Origin: Paramecium sonneborni
Taxonomy: Eukaryota > Ciliophora > Oligohymenophorea > Peniculida > Parameciidae
Assembly: GCA_905182985.1 (NCBI GenBank)
Contig: CAJJDN010000025.1
Coordinates: forward strand, 202,360-266,359
Direction of reading: 5' to 3'
Length of the DNA: 64,000 nt
In this document: in pieces, positions 38,900-50,224 of the stretch
How positions within the stretch are numbered: the first letter of the stretch is position 1
Layout of the letters: each line of letters starts with the position of its first letter
Position numbers and translations under genes: made by a program
The notes under the pieces: generated by a model
What the model was told of the DNA's origin: nothing
Seen by the model: only the letters and a program-made list of their open reading frames with translations
The model's database searches: none

Positions 38900-39883
38900 T
38901 CAATAACCGAATGCATTAATAGTGGATTTAGGATAACAATAAGTTCTATTTTTATGTTCAGTTTTTATTATTTTTGAAAGTAATTCATTCTACTTTTAAT
39001 AAGGTCTAGAATAAGTAGTAGTTCTATAGCTTAATGTTGGACTTCTCTATGTACTTTATAATTCTGTAATACAAGTTTTTAATTTCATAGTTTCTCCTCT
39101 AGGTTTAATTGAATTTCTAAAAGGTATTGAACTTAATTATATTTTTCTAGATTTAGAATCATTCATAAAATGAAACAATTTTAGTTTTTATCCTTAAATG
39201 TATTTATCTTTAATTAATGTTGTCGAATTCTTCTTTTTAAATAAAGTAACCTTTGTTTCTCTTGGTGTTTTACAAGATGGTGGTCTTTCCATATTATCAT
39301 ATTCTTGAAAATATCATTATTAAAATTACCAATTAATGACATTTATTTCGAGAGTTTACGAGCTATACTAGGACGCTTTGTTGTCTTTCTTTAATTTTTT
39401 TTTAATAAATCAGCAAAGCTTGAGAGAGCAAATTCTTTACCATTAATTTTCTTATGCATTTCTATTGAAGTAGGAAAATTTATCATTTATTTTTGTTAAT
39501 TTATTCCAAAAATAATACCATAACAAGATTTCCTTCTAGTAAAGATTTCTCTATTTTTGGATCTTATTATTTTTTCAACTGCATTTTTTAATGGAAGTAA
39601 AATTGAAATCTTTTTTGCAGGCAATGTCCTTTCTGTTAAAGTAATTGTAAATGTATCAGTTTACAATTCTCTCAAAGAAGGATGAGTAGATTTTGATCTA
39701 TTTATCCTACATTTATTAGAGCACATCATTAAATTATAATTTTATTTCTTCTCTTTTTACAATTAAGGTTCATTACATATTAAAGCAGTCATTGGTATTC
39801 TTTTCCCATTAAATTCAAAAGGAGGATAATCATCTTAATTCTTTATATGAACTTTAATTACCTATTGAACTTATTTTTTTCAT
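38900..39883 (-). CDS. Hypothetical basic protein, 309 aa
   Basis: Begins at ATG 39883 (MKKISSIDDYPPFEFNGKRI). Introns at 39304-39329 and 39834-39861 give one open frame to TGA 38900. The product is strongly basic and Ser/Thr-rich, with many Arg/Lys pairs and TPRETK- and TLSYRTTT-type stretches. No membrane segment and no known domain. It lies upstream of SAS-6 on the same strand, with 55 nt between stop and the SAS-6 start. A cytoskeletal role is possible but not shown. Confidence 0.65.
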
Positions 39884-40230
39884 TAATTTATAAATTTATA
39901 TATTATACAATCTAATAAAGAATCTATTTTTTCTATTTAATCTAATATTTAATATTTAAACAAAGAAACTCTAAAATTATTTTCAATTTTTTTGAATCTA
40001 TTTTTGTAACCAATTTCTATTTTTCATATTATATTATCTACCAAATGTCATAAAGCACTACATCTTAACAAACCATTTGGATATATAATTCAATTTTTAC
40101 ATATCCTAATAATTGTTCAGTCTTTAATTTTAGAAAAATACCAATTTAACTTTAAATATTCAAAGGTAAGTTCCTACTTTTAAATTGATAATTATTAGAA
40201 AAAGATAAAAAAATTATTATGTATGATTAT
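39882..40230 (-). other. Coding-like segment without a start
   Basis: A minus-strand frame reads as protein (FKSRNLPLNIQSQIGIF; EQLLGYVKIELYIQMVC) and ends at a TGA that overlaps the ATG of the 309-aa gene. No ATG or clean splice junction was found upstream. It may be the 3' part of another gene or a displaced 5' part of the same gene. From 40230 to 40599 nothing else was recognised. Confidence 0.35.
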
Positions 40231-40599
40231 TTATTTCATAAAATTTACGTTGAATTTTAGAACAATTTATAATCTCTATTTGTTCAAAAGATACAAATTT
40301 TTTATAAATAGTGTTAAGATTATAATATATCTATTAATTTAAACGATAATTTAACTACACACTTTATTTTATCTCAGATTTTAGATTTACAAATTTACAT
40401 ATTCATTTAATAATATTAAATGTATGATATTCAAGATTAATCAATCTTGAAGTTTATTAAATAAAATTATAAATTGAAAGGAATTTTAGATTCTCACAAA
40501 ACTTAATTATTAATTTAATATTGAAATAGAAAATAAAAAGCATGTATAAAGGAAATAAAATATATTTTAAAAGTGTAGTTTAAAATTACTTGCAATAAC

Positions 40600-41010
40600 T
40601 CATAAGATTTTGAAAATATACTTGGAGGGCAAGGAATGGAATATATAATCATTGTTGCTCCAGTAATCTTTATTGTTAGTAAAATCAATCATCATATTAT
40701 TTTTTCTATAGTCATTTTTATTAATTTCATTTTCTAAAAAAAACAATCATTAGTATCAATTAATTATGCAAATGTTTCGAATTACTTTTTCTCTCTTTAA
40801 CAACTCTTCAAATCAAAGCTATTTTGTAATTCTAAAGATCAACTAACTATATAATTAAGGGATACCTAAAGTTTCTGCTTTCTAAAATAAATAATAGTAA
40901 TTCTCTAAAGTTTTTCTAAGAACAAAATCAATCTCAGCTGCTTTATCTAAGATAAGTTTTAATTATCTTCTATTTTTAAAATAAATTTATTAAATATAAA
41001 CTTCTATCAT
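40600..41010 (-). CDS. Hypothetical protein, ~125 aa, with one frame break
   Basis: ATG 41010 opens a frame (LDKAAEIDFVLRKTLENYYY) with an intron of 34 nt, at the upper size limit, whose removal gives LELQNSFDLKSCQ. Near the run of eight T around 40740 the frame must change by one base to reach the protein-like end (DFTNNKDYWSNNDYIFH) and the TGA at 40600. This may be an assembly error in a homopolymer or real decay. Not recognised. Confidence 0.4.
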
Positions 41011-41375
41011 AAATTATTGTTTAAATATCCCTTTTTTATAAATTATAATTCTTTATTTTTATATAATTATTCATATTTGAGCTTATTAAGATTTTAATTT
41101 AAATTAGAAAATAACCAAAAACTACAATTTCTTTATTATTATAATAATAGATTTATTTATTTATCATGCCTCCATTATTCAACCAAAAATAGTATCCATT
41201 TATTATTCAAATGTACAGATAACAAAGAACATGTAAAGTATTTTTATAATAAATTTTATTCGTTAAAAAAAGTTTCCTTTTCAAAAATAAATGATTAAAA
41301 CAATCATCAGATAGACTTTGATTAATTATTTTTTTAATTAAAAAATTCAAAATAAATTACTAAAATAAGTTATTG
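41011..41375. other. Intergenic with one tiny frame
   Basis: A 42-codon plus-strand frame (41166-41294, MPPLFNQKQYPF) is present, with no support beyond openness. Otherwise AT-rich low-complexity DNA. Confidence 0.35.
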
Positions 41376-43359
41376 TCATTTTTTGTGAACACTTAATTTT
41401 CTATTAGAATTGATATTTTCTACAGGTTTAGGTTAAAGCATGTTTAATAATAATTTTGTATTTTCTTCAATATTAGGATCCTCTAACTTAGCAAACCTTT
41501 TAAGCAATCTATGAATTAATTAAATAGAATAAATACTTAACACTTTTATATTTAGCTTAATCTTATTTCTATCTTGATTCATGTTATGAAACACTCTAAA
41601 GATATTAAATTTAATGATTACTTTATAGTTCAATAAATTATCACTTAATTCTTGAAGTTATGAATAAATTCTTTAGCGTTCTTAAATTTCTTATTTGTTT
41701 ATTTCCATAGAAGTTTTTTAAATAACTTCCTAGATTTTATATTTCAATTAATACATTTTGATATTATTTTAGTTAATTTTTTTCTTCAATAAATTTAGAT
41801 TTCATATAAAGAGTCATCATTTTATAATCATTTTATCTTTTCTATCTTTCATAATTATCTAATTTATCTTATTCTTTCAATCTTCTTAGTTCTTATTTCA
41901 ATAGTATTTTATGTTCTAATTCTTATCTTCTTAATTTATTTTATTCTTCAATTTTTATGAATTTATCATTTAATTATTTTAATTTTTTGCTAGGATAATA
42001 AAAGTAATTACTCATGATCTTTATAGAGATCTTTTTGATTCTATTTAATTTTTTTTTATTTTTCTTTAATTTGTTATTTTTTTTCTAAATCTTATATCAA
42101 TTAAGATTAAAGTTGTCCTCTAAATTCTTATTCTTTATTAATCATTTTACTAATCATTGCACTTAAATGTTCTTGAGATTAAATAACATTGATTTCTTTT
42201 TATTATTAAATTAATTATTATTCTCTTAAATATTGTTCCTTAATTCTTTCTACTTTAATTTATGCTTATTGTTTTGATATTTTTTCACTTTAATTTAATT
42301 TTAATTGTAATTTCTCTAAATCTTTTTGTAATTCAATATCCTCAAGTTTTTCAAGTTCTTCTTTTCTTTGTATAACCATTTCTCTTCTTTATTTAATTTT
42401 GGAATCATCTATTCTAGTTCTATACATTGTTTTTTACAATGATGTATCTCCTCTTAAATTAAATTTAATAATTTTACTTGTCGATTTTAATATCACTATC
42501 TCTTTTAAATGATTTAGGATCTGTAAATTATGGAATTTTTTACAATGGAGTTTTTCTTCCACTACCCTTTATTTTTTATTTAATAGCATATTGTTTTTGA
42601 AGTATTTAATCTAAAATTTATGAATCTTTTTGTTTCCATTTTTCTATTAATTATAATCTTTTTGCATCCTCTTTCAACTTAAGTTAAGCTTCTCTCTAGA
42701 TTTAGAAATATATATAAAAGTATTTACAATTTTTTATTTTTTTTGTTTATTGTATCTATCAATCTCTTTTTCAATTCCCCCTTCTAATTAATTAAGATCA
42801 TACACATCTCCTACGAATTGATCTTTTGTTGGAGATTCACTCTTTTAATGTAAAAAGGATACTGTTCTATTATAAATTGAATCTATTTATCTTCGAACCC
42901 TTATATTTTAAGAATAGAATTACTCCCATTAATCTAATGATTACTATAACTTGATTGTTTTAGATCTATCTAGAGATTCAATTGATGCATTATTATTTAA
43001 TTGTTTCTATCTTTGTCTCTAAATTATCTCTTTCCTTCTTTAAGTAATTTCAGTGAACAGTTCTATTTTAATTATTATTCATCATTTACAATGTGCTCTG
43101 TTTAAATAATGTTAATATCTAAGTTAAATTATTTCCTCATCTAAATCATTTTATTTGAAATCAGATTCTTCTCTTGTATAATTTTATTTTCTTACTTTAG
43201 TTCCAATACTATAGGATCTATACCTAATTCTTAACAAGCTTATAAAGTTCTTGGAGAATTAGACTTTATGTTAAACTTTTAGAATCCCTAAATATTTAAA
43301 TGTCTAGGAAGACAACTTGCATTGCTGATTGTGTTCTCTCGACTTAATTTAGGAATCAT
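41376..43359 (-). CDS. Long coiled-coil protein, 607 aa
   Basis: Six introns (41730-41754, 41990-42011, 42453-42477, 42696-42727, 43063-43089, 43195-43223) give 607 codons. Residues about 1-190 are Ser/Asn/Gln-rich with short charged segments. From about residue 195 on there is near-continuous coiled coil rich in Glu, Lys, Gln and Arg. The end is NINSNRKLSVHKK. No domain recognised. It is divergent from the 44783-45900 gene; the intergenic region between them holds the candidate IES. Confidence 0.75.
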
Positions 43360-43460
43360 TTAATAAATAAGAAATAATAAAAAAATTAAATTTATTAACA
43401 TTATTTCACAAAATTTATAATTCTATCTTTAATAACAATCAACATTTTGATTTCATTTTA

Positions 43461-43517
43461 CTATTGGTATTAAATATACATTAATTAAAACTATATATTT
43501 AATCTAAAATAATATTA
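43461..43517. mobile_element. Candidate retained internal eliminated sequence (IES), 57 bp
   Basis: Copy 1 has 57 nt that copy 2 lacks. The segment begins right after a TA (43459-43460) and ends in TA (43516-43517); removal leaves one TA, exactly as Paramecium IES excision does. The ends read TACTATTG and, from the other side, TAATATTA, an imperfect inverted repeat (TA-N-TATT-R). This fits the TAYAGYNR consensus poorly. The length fits one of the ~10-bp-spaced IES size classes. It lies between divergent genes, about 220 nt upstream of the plus-strand ATG. Confidence 0.7.
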
Positions 43518-43736
43518 TTAGAGGATTTATATACAAATTTAAATAGTATTTTTTTATTAGAATATTAAATCAATAACTTATAAAATAAGAAATATTAATT
43601 TGAAAAATGTTTGGCTCTCAAATATTTATTATTAGAGAGTACAAATAAAATTTATAATCAAAATATATTATTATGATTATTTCATAATTAAAGTGTTTGA
43701 ATAAAATTTGGTTTTATATAATAAAAATTTAATTAA

Positions 43737-44471
43737 ATGTCCCTCAGTTAACTGTCAGGAAAACAAGGAATAAATTATGCAAGTAAGATGTTTTTTTAAT
43801 ATGTTCAAGAGAACTCAGACATAAAAAGTCTCCAAATGATTAATAGTCATTTGGTTTATTTGAGGACATGAACAGAAACAATTTATAATATATTGAATCA
43901 TTAATCCAAAAACGCAAACCTAGTGTAGATATGAAACATTAAAGAGCTAAATCAACACTTGATAACAAATAACATTCATATAGACATGGTACACCCATAA
44001 ATGATATAGAGGAATTGGAAGGAGAAAAACTATTTGATTAGTTTTTTAAATTAAATAACTCAAAAAGTGATAGTGATTTTATGAAAGAATCTATATAAAG
44101 AGATAGTGTTAATAAGAATAATGAAAATGATTTTTTAAAATTCGTTGAAAATGCGATTGAATATCATAGACATTCAGATGTTAGATTTTTTAGACTTTCA
44201 GTTAATAAATAATCTCATTTAGAATAAAAATTAAAAGAAACAACTTTATCAAATAGACTTCTAGCAAATTAGTTAAATCAATATAAATAGAAGGAGATAG
44301 ATCTTAAAAGTAAGATTAAAATGATGCAAAAAGAATTCACTATTTAATATTAAAAGCTTGTCTAATAAAATGCATGGTTGGAAGAGTTATTAGCTAAATA
44401 GAAAATTGATAATTAAAATTCTCTTTTAGCAGTTAAAAAGACGGTTGAAATGTTATAAATTAAATGTAAAT
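43737..44471 (+). CDS. Coiled-coil protein, truncated assembly copy
   Basis: The first ~235 codons of the gene that is complete at 44783-45900, cut off by the n at 44472. Same 29-nt intron (43783-43811). Not a separate gene if the duplication is an assembly artefact. Confidence 0.8.
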
Positions 44472-44472
44472 N

Positions 44473-45517
44473 AGAAATAATAAAAAAATTAAATTTATTA
44501 ACATTATTTCACAAAATTTATAATTCTATCTTTAATAACAATCAACATTTTGATTTCATTTTATTAGAGGATTTATATACAAATTTAAATAGTATTTTTT
44601 TATTAGAATATTAAATCAATAACTTATAAAATAAGAAATATTAATTTGAAAAATGTTTGGCTCTCAAATATTTATTATTAGAGAGTACAAATAAAATTTA
44701 TAATCAAAATATATTATTATGATTATTTCATAATTAAAGTGTTTGAATAAAATTTGGTTTTATATAATAAAAATTTAATTAAATGTCCCTCAGTTAACTG
44801 TCAGGAAAACAAGGAATAAATTATGCAAGTAAGATGTTTTTTTAATATGTTCAAGAGAACTCAGACATAAAAAGTCTCCAAATGATTAATAGTCATTTGG
44901 TTTATTTGAGGACATGAACAGAAACAATTTATAATATATTGAATCATTAATCCAAAAACGCAAACCTAGTGTAGATATGAAACATTAAAGAGCTAAATCA
45001 ACACTTGATAACAAATAACATTCATATAGACATGGTACACCCATAAATGATATAGAGGAATTGGAAGGAGAAAAACTATTTGATTAGTTTTTTAAATTAA
45101 ATAACTCAAAAAGTGATAGTGATTTTATGAAAGAATCTATATAAAGAGATAGTGTTAATAAGAATAATGAAAATGATTTTTTAAAATTCGTTGAAAATGC
45201 GATTGAATATCATAGACATTCAGATGTTAGATTTTTTAGACTTTCAGTTAATAAATAATCTCATTTAGAATAAAAATTAAAAGAAACAACTTTATCAAAT
45301 AGACTTCTAGCAAATTAGTTAAATCAATATAAATAGAAGGAGATAGATCTTAAAAGTAAGATTAAAATGATGCAAAAAGAATTCACTATTTAATATTAAA
45401 AGCTTGTCTAATAAAATGCATGGTTGGAAGAGTTATTAGCTAAATAGAAAATTGATAATTAAAATTCTCTTTTAGCAGTTAAAAAGACGGTTGAAATGTT
45501 ATAAATTAAATGTAAAT
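44473..45517. repeat. Duplicate block, copy 2 (1,045 nt, without the 57-nt segment)
   Basis: Identical to copy 1 except for the missing 57 nt at the TA site. The sequence continues into the rest of the gene on the right, so this is the contig that carries the intact locus. Confidence 0.9.
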
Positions 45518-45900
45518 GTTAAAAAGGAAATTAATTATGTGATAAAATATTAAGAGATGTTAAAAATTAAGAAAGAGTTAGATAGTAATATGAATGGGAA
45601 GATGAATCCAAACCAACACATTCATCTTCTGAATTAAGTAATAATACTTAAGAAGAAGAAGAAGAAGATTTAAATGGCTTTAATTATTAACTTTATGATA
45701 GAAATAGAAGAAAATCTATTTCTAAAGTATGTCATAATTCGATCTAATCAGCAGAAGAATAATAAGAGTAATTAGTTTAAAGTTTTATTAATGGAAAAAG
45801 TAAAAATTTAAGAGAGTTTCCCAAAGATATGTTCCTCAGAAAAAAACAAGCTCCAGATCCTTATTATATAGAAGAAGAAAATACAATCAATAGTAACTGA
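44783..45900 (+). CDS. Coiled-coil protein, 362 aa
   Basis: One intron at 44829-44857 (29 nt). The N-terminal third is basic and Ser/Asn-rich. Residues about 155-240 form a coiled coil (LEQKLKETTLSNRLLANQLN). Then come a CKCQ motif, an acidic stretch with a run of Glu coded by GAA/GAG, and a basic C-terminus (LREFPKDMFLRKKQAPDP). No known domain. It is followed after 50 nt by the phosphatase gene on the same strand. Confidence 0.75.
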
Positions 45901-45950
45901 AATATATATATATATATCATCCAATATTAATATAATTATATTTGTATTAA

Positions 45951-47584
45951 ATGTTCTTTTTATTTCTTGTCAGGATGATTGCAGCATTCTCATATCAAGA
46001 TGCAATATTGTTTCATTGGAAAGGTAATTTAACATCTGATTCAATTACCATGAAGGTTTTTACAAGACAGGATTCAGCTGTTAACTTTAGGATTATTTAT
46101 TGGAATCTAAATAACATTGAAAACTTTTAATAGTATTTAAAAATGAATTATGAGCAGACTTAATATCAGTTAAAGGACTGAATCACCAATTATAGTTTAA
46201 ATTTAGAATCTTTAACCTAATACTTAGTATTTCTATGTATTTGAGTTTTATGGTATTGAAAAGATTACAGCAGAATATTTAATGACAATATATAATAAAG
46301 AAAAAGATTATGTATTTAAAATAGATTTAGATTAACCAATGTTTTAATTTAAAACTTTTGGATTGATTGGTTAAGCATATTCTTTTAATTTTAGTGCATC
46401 AGGTTGTGCAAGATCTGCTTCAATAAGTGAAATTTTTATTGATATTTATTAAAATACCCATCCTTAATTTTTTTTTATGTTAGGTGATTTACATTATAGA
46501 GATATAGATAAGGATTCAATTGATGAATTTGATTTCGCTTATAAATAAGTTTTTGGTTCTGCTACATAGAGATATTTGTAAAACACTTGAATTATGTAGA
46601 TATTAATAAGTACCATTTGAATATTAATTTGATGATCATGATTTTGGTAAAAATGATGCTGATGGAAGAAGTCCTACCAGAAAAGTAGCTAATTTATTAT
46701 ATTGGAAATATGTTCCTCATGGTAATCTTCATAATTTACTACCTTTATTTTAAGATGAAGAATTAACAAATTTTCCATCAGAAATTAAGGATTTAGATGA
46801 AATAACTGAACAGAATATTGGAACATATAGATATCAAATTATAGGGAGAACAATATTAATAACTCTTGATTTAAGAACATTTTAAAATTTGGAAATTTTA
46901 GGTGATTAATTTGAAAGTTAGAGAAATGAAAGATCAGTTTTAGGAAAATAATAAAGATAATGGCTTTTAGTAATTTTAGATAGAGTTGCAATTACAGAAT
47001 GGATATAAGCTGTTATTTTTATATCTTCAGTGAATTTTCATGGAGAATTTTGGGAATAGTTTCCATATGAATAATTATTAATAGCTGAAAAATTATCATA
47101 TATTTAAGAAGATAAAGATAAATAAGTATTAATAATTAGTAGCGATTCTCATATGACTGGTATGAAAAATGGATAAAATTCCTTTATTTAAACTTTAGGT
47201 CTTAAATATAAATATGGACTTTAAGAAACAATGTGTGGATCATTAGATAAATCAGGTTCTTGCAAAACTTAGCCATTGACATTTGGACCATGGTTAGGTA
47301 AGAATCATTATACTAATATTGAAATTCAAGATACAGAATTAAGAACCTGCATTATTGTTAGAGGATTTGAAAAAAAAACTTTACTATTTTTTTATAATAC
47401 ATGTGATGATATATTAAAAGGTCTTTAGGGGAAAGTTAAATGCCCATTTGATGTTTTAATGAGAGTTGTATATGTTATAGCTTCATTATTGGTCTCTTTT
47501 GGTTTTTTAATTGTCCTCTATTTCATTGTTAAAAAATGCCATAGAAATAGTATGAGATACAGTTTAGTGATGAGGGAAAAATGA
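45951..47584 (+). CDS. PhoD-like metallophosphatase, membrane-anchored, 528 aa
   Basis: The start at 45951 (MFFLFLVRMIAAFS) gives a signal peptide, and is preferred over the ATG at 45975. Metal-binding motifs of the PhoD-like family are visible: FMLGDLHYRD, FDDHDFGKNDADG and LIISSDSHMTG. A C-terminal TM helix (VLMRVVYVIASLLVSFGF) is followed by a short basic tail, so the catalytic domain would face outside or the lumen. Introns: 46133-46157 (or an acceptor 3 nt earlier) and 46578-46599. The family hydrolyses phosphate mono- or diesters with metal ions. Confidence 0.85.
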
Positions 47585-48177
47585 AATAAAAATATTATAT
47601 TAATTCAGTTTGTAGATATTTCAATTCTAAAAATTATAATAATTATATACAAATTATTATCTAGTTTAAGAACTTCTACAAACTTATTTTAAACTTTTAA
47701 TGTTATCAAATATAACAAGAAAATATTTAATATTAATTGTTTATTTTATCTTATGTAATTACATATCTTTTATTTCTTTAATTAAAATTATTTAAAAACC
47801 AAAAAAATAATTCAACAATATTTTTTTGGTATGGACTATTTACAAATTTGATCCTTCTTAATTAATTAAGGAAGAACTACAAGAAGAAATTTTCTTAAAA
47901 TACAATAATTCTCTATATATTGAGCCATAAATACAATCAAAGGTATTTTTAAAAGCTTTTATCAAATTAATTTTGAAATATTGTTTGCTTAAAATCTTTA
48001 ATAAATCAATTTAAATATTAATTTATGTTATACATATTAGTTTATAATTAAAAGTATATAAAAAAATTTAACTAAAATTATAAATAGACATATAATATTT
48101 ATCACAAAAAGTAAAGGTTAAATAACATTTTGAAATTGAAATAAAAATGTCTATTCTATAAACAGTCTAAATTAATA
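47585..48177. other. Intergenic between convergent genes
   Basis: About 590 nt. A plus-strand stretch near 47837-48000 reads as protein (KFDPSQLIKEELQEEIF) but has no start that stays in frame, since the nearby ATG at 47833 leads to TGA. It could be a gene fragment. The remainder is AT-rich. Confidence 0.35.
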
Positions 48178-49286
48178 TCAGAAATTTTTAGGAGAATGAT
48201 TAATAACAATAATTTCATTTAACTAGATAGCTTCTTTTATTTAGTGCCAATTTTGCCTTTCTTGGATTAATGATTATTTGCAATCAGAACATTTTTACGT
48301 GAAATTAGTAGTTTGATCACATTGATTGCAATATTCTGATAGACAAACATGAATTTAAAAATTATCAGGTATTCTTGAATCATTCTTAATTTTAAATGGA
48401 TCTATTTAATCTTTGTGAAATGTAGTTGAATTAAAAGAAGTATTAAATGATATTCTCATAATTAATTTTGTTTTAACAAGATTGGAATTATAAAATTCAA
48501 TTAAAATATCCCCATGAACAACAATTGGACTAGGAGAGATAATCATACAATTAGTTTAATTTTCTTAAACAATTTTAATTATTTATATCTCTTTAATAAG
48601 CTATTAATTTTGATAAATTTTAGCTGATAATTTACTACCATCATCTATATTTAATTTTGGGACACCCTCAATAATAATCGAACTTAAATATTTAAGACTT
48701 GGATAAATGGGTTCTCCTTACAATAATTAATTAAAGTATTCAATATAACGAATTTAACATGGTTAATTAACACCCAAACCTTAATCGTTAAATCTTGATT
48801 TTTCGTAATATTATAGAACATCATTTACTGTGGTAAACATTCCACAATATAAAAGATAACAACAGATTAATGTACCTGTTCTTCCTTTTCCTGCCAAACA
48901 ATGTACAACAACAACATTTTCTTATTTCTAATTAAAGAACTCTTACATAGACTTACACATATTAAAGAGTAAATGTAATTAAGGAGCATGATGATTGTTC
49001 CACTGATAATTTTTTACTTAATTTTTAAATTTAGAATAATCATATGTACGTGATGATAAATTCATTATTAAGTAATTGTTACCATGTCTATTTTCTAAAA
49101 ATTATACAACCTAAAATTCTATATAAATATTACTTTGTCAATAGGATTTCTGTAACAGCTTTCAAATCCATCTGCTGGAAAGGCCATTGCAATTATTCTG
49201 TCACAAATATAGGTTAAATCTAAGTTATAACCCTCTGAAATGAATCTCTTTTTTTTCCCTGAAACTATTTATCTAATATAATCCAT
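48178..49286 (-). CDS. PTEN: PTEN phosphatase, 361 aa, with C-terminal zinc-ribbon-like motif
   Basis: The N-terminus GYNLDLTYICDRIIAMAFPA, the WPD-loop region (NNHHAPQLHLL) and the P-loop HCLAGKGRTG are PTEN hallmarks, followed by a C2-like domain. PTEN dephosphorylates PI(3,4,5)P3 at the 3 position. In other PTENs the P-loop is HCKAGKGRTG; the first Lys is Leu here. Near the C-terminus there are two C-x2-C pairs (CNQC and CSDC), which could bind zinc and are not part of usual PTEN. One intron, 49111-49133. Confidence 0.93.
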
Positions 49287-49456
49287 TTATTATGTATATT
49301 TTAAATAATATTCATTTATTATGATCTAATACCCAAATATTAATACCCAAAACATTTTCAAAACCTTAATTTAGAATTTATTAAACATAAAACGTCATTA
49401 ATTAATATAATTTAATAAAATATTCTGAAATATAACATATTTTACGCTTTTCATTA

Positions 49457-50204
49457 TCAAGAAAAACTTGAATTTTAAACAGAATCTGAGGAAACATCAT
49501 CATCAGATTCATTTTATTTAACTTTCTTTTTTGGCTTTTCACCATCAGATTAATAATTAAGTTTATGAGAAATTTTTGAGTTTTTTTTTCTCTTAACTTA
49601 TTTTTTTTTACTAGAAAATTATTCATCTACTTCTGAACCAGAAAAATCATCTCCATATTATGCAATCTCTTTATTAACTCCAATATCAACTTTGTCTCTA
49701 TTTTCTTAATTTTTTCTTGCATCTAACCCTTTATCAAAATCTTTAAATATTTTATTTTAGAACTCTTCAGACATCTTAAATTAATTATTATAATACATAT
49801 TTATAAACTTCTGATTTTTGAGAAACAAAACTTAGTGAATATTTATCTCTATTCTTAAACAAAATCAAACTTTAAGTAGGAGGTAAATCATCCAGAAATT
49901 TTTAACTTTAATAAGGTTATTTTTCTCTATCATCTCTAATTATAAGACTATAATTTAATTAATTCTTTTTACATATTTTTCTTTCTTAGTTAATTATATT
50001 CCTTAGGAGTATTCAAATCTGTATCTCTAAAATGCAAAAAAAATCATACTTCTTTTTTGGTGGCTATACTTCTTCTTTTTCAATTCTTATTTCATTTTTT
50101 CTAATCATAAAATGTCCTTTTCTATAATCTTTAGGCATTTCTAGAATAGCTTAGTTATTTCTTTAATACAATATGTCAACCTTACTAATTTTAGGTTAAT
50201 TCAT
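49457..50204 (-). CDS. Hypothetical acidic/basic tail protein, 225 aa, probably nuclear
   Basis: Introns at 49775-49796, 49948-49972 and 50027-50049. The N-terminus (MPKDYRKGHFMIRKNEIRIE) looks folded. The C-terminal 80 residues alternate acidic Ser/Asp and basic Lys runs (KKKQVKRKKNSK; GEKPKKKVKQ) as in chromatin or transcription proteins. The stop of the next gene upstream is only 20 nt from this ATG, so the two may be one gene joined by an intron I could not define. A loose likeness to TFIIF-alpha tails is not enough to name it. Confidence 0.55.
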
Positions 50205-50224
50205 TTAATATATAAAATAATTAT

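Larger units (their letters stand above)
43370..44471. repeat. Duplicate block, copy 1 (1,102 nt, with 57-nt extra segment)
   Basis: Matches 44473-45517 apart from one 57-nt segment present only here. The single n at 44472 again marks a contig join with unmerged overlap. The left contig ends inside the coiled-coil gene. Confidence 0.9.

Noticed and set aside
43370..45517. A real tandem gene duplication with a small deletion.
   Set aside because: The n between the blocks and perfect identity outside the 57 nt point to contig overlap; the difference is better explained as an IES.
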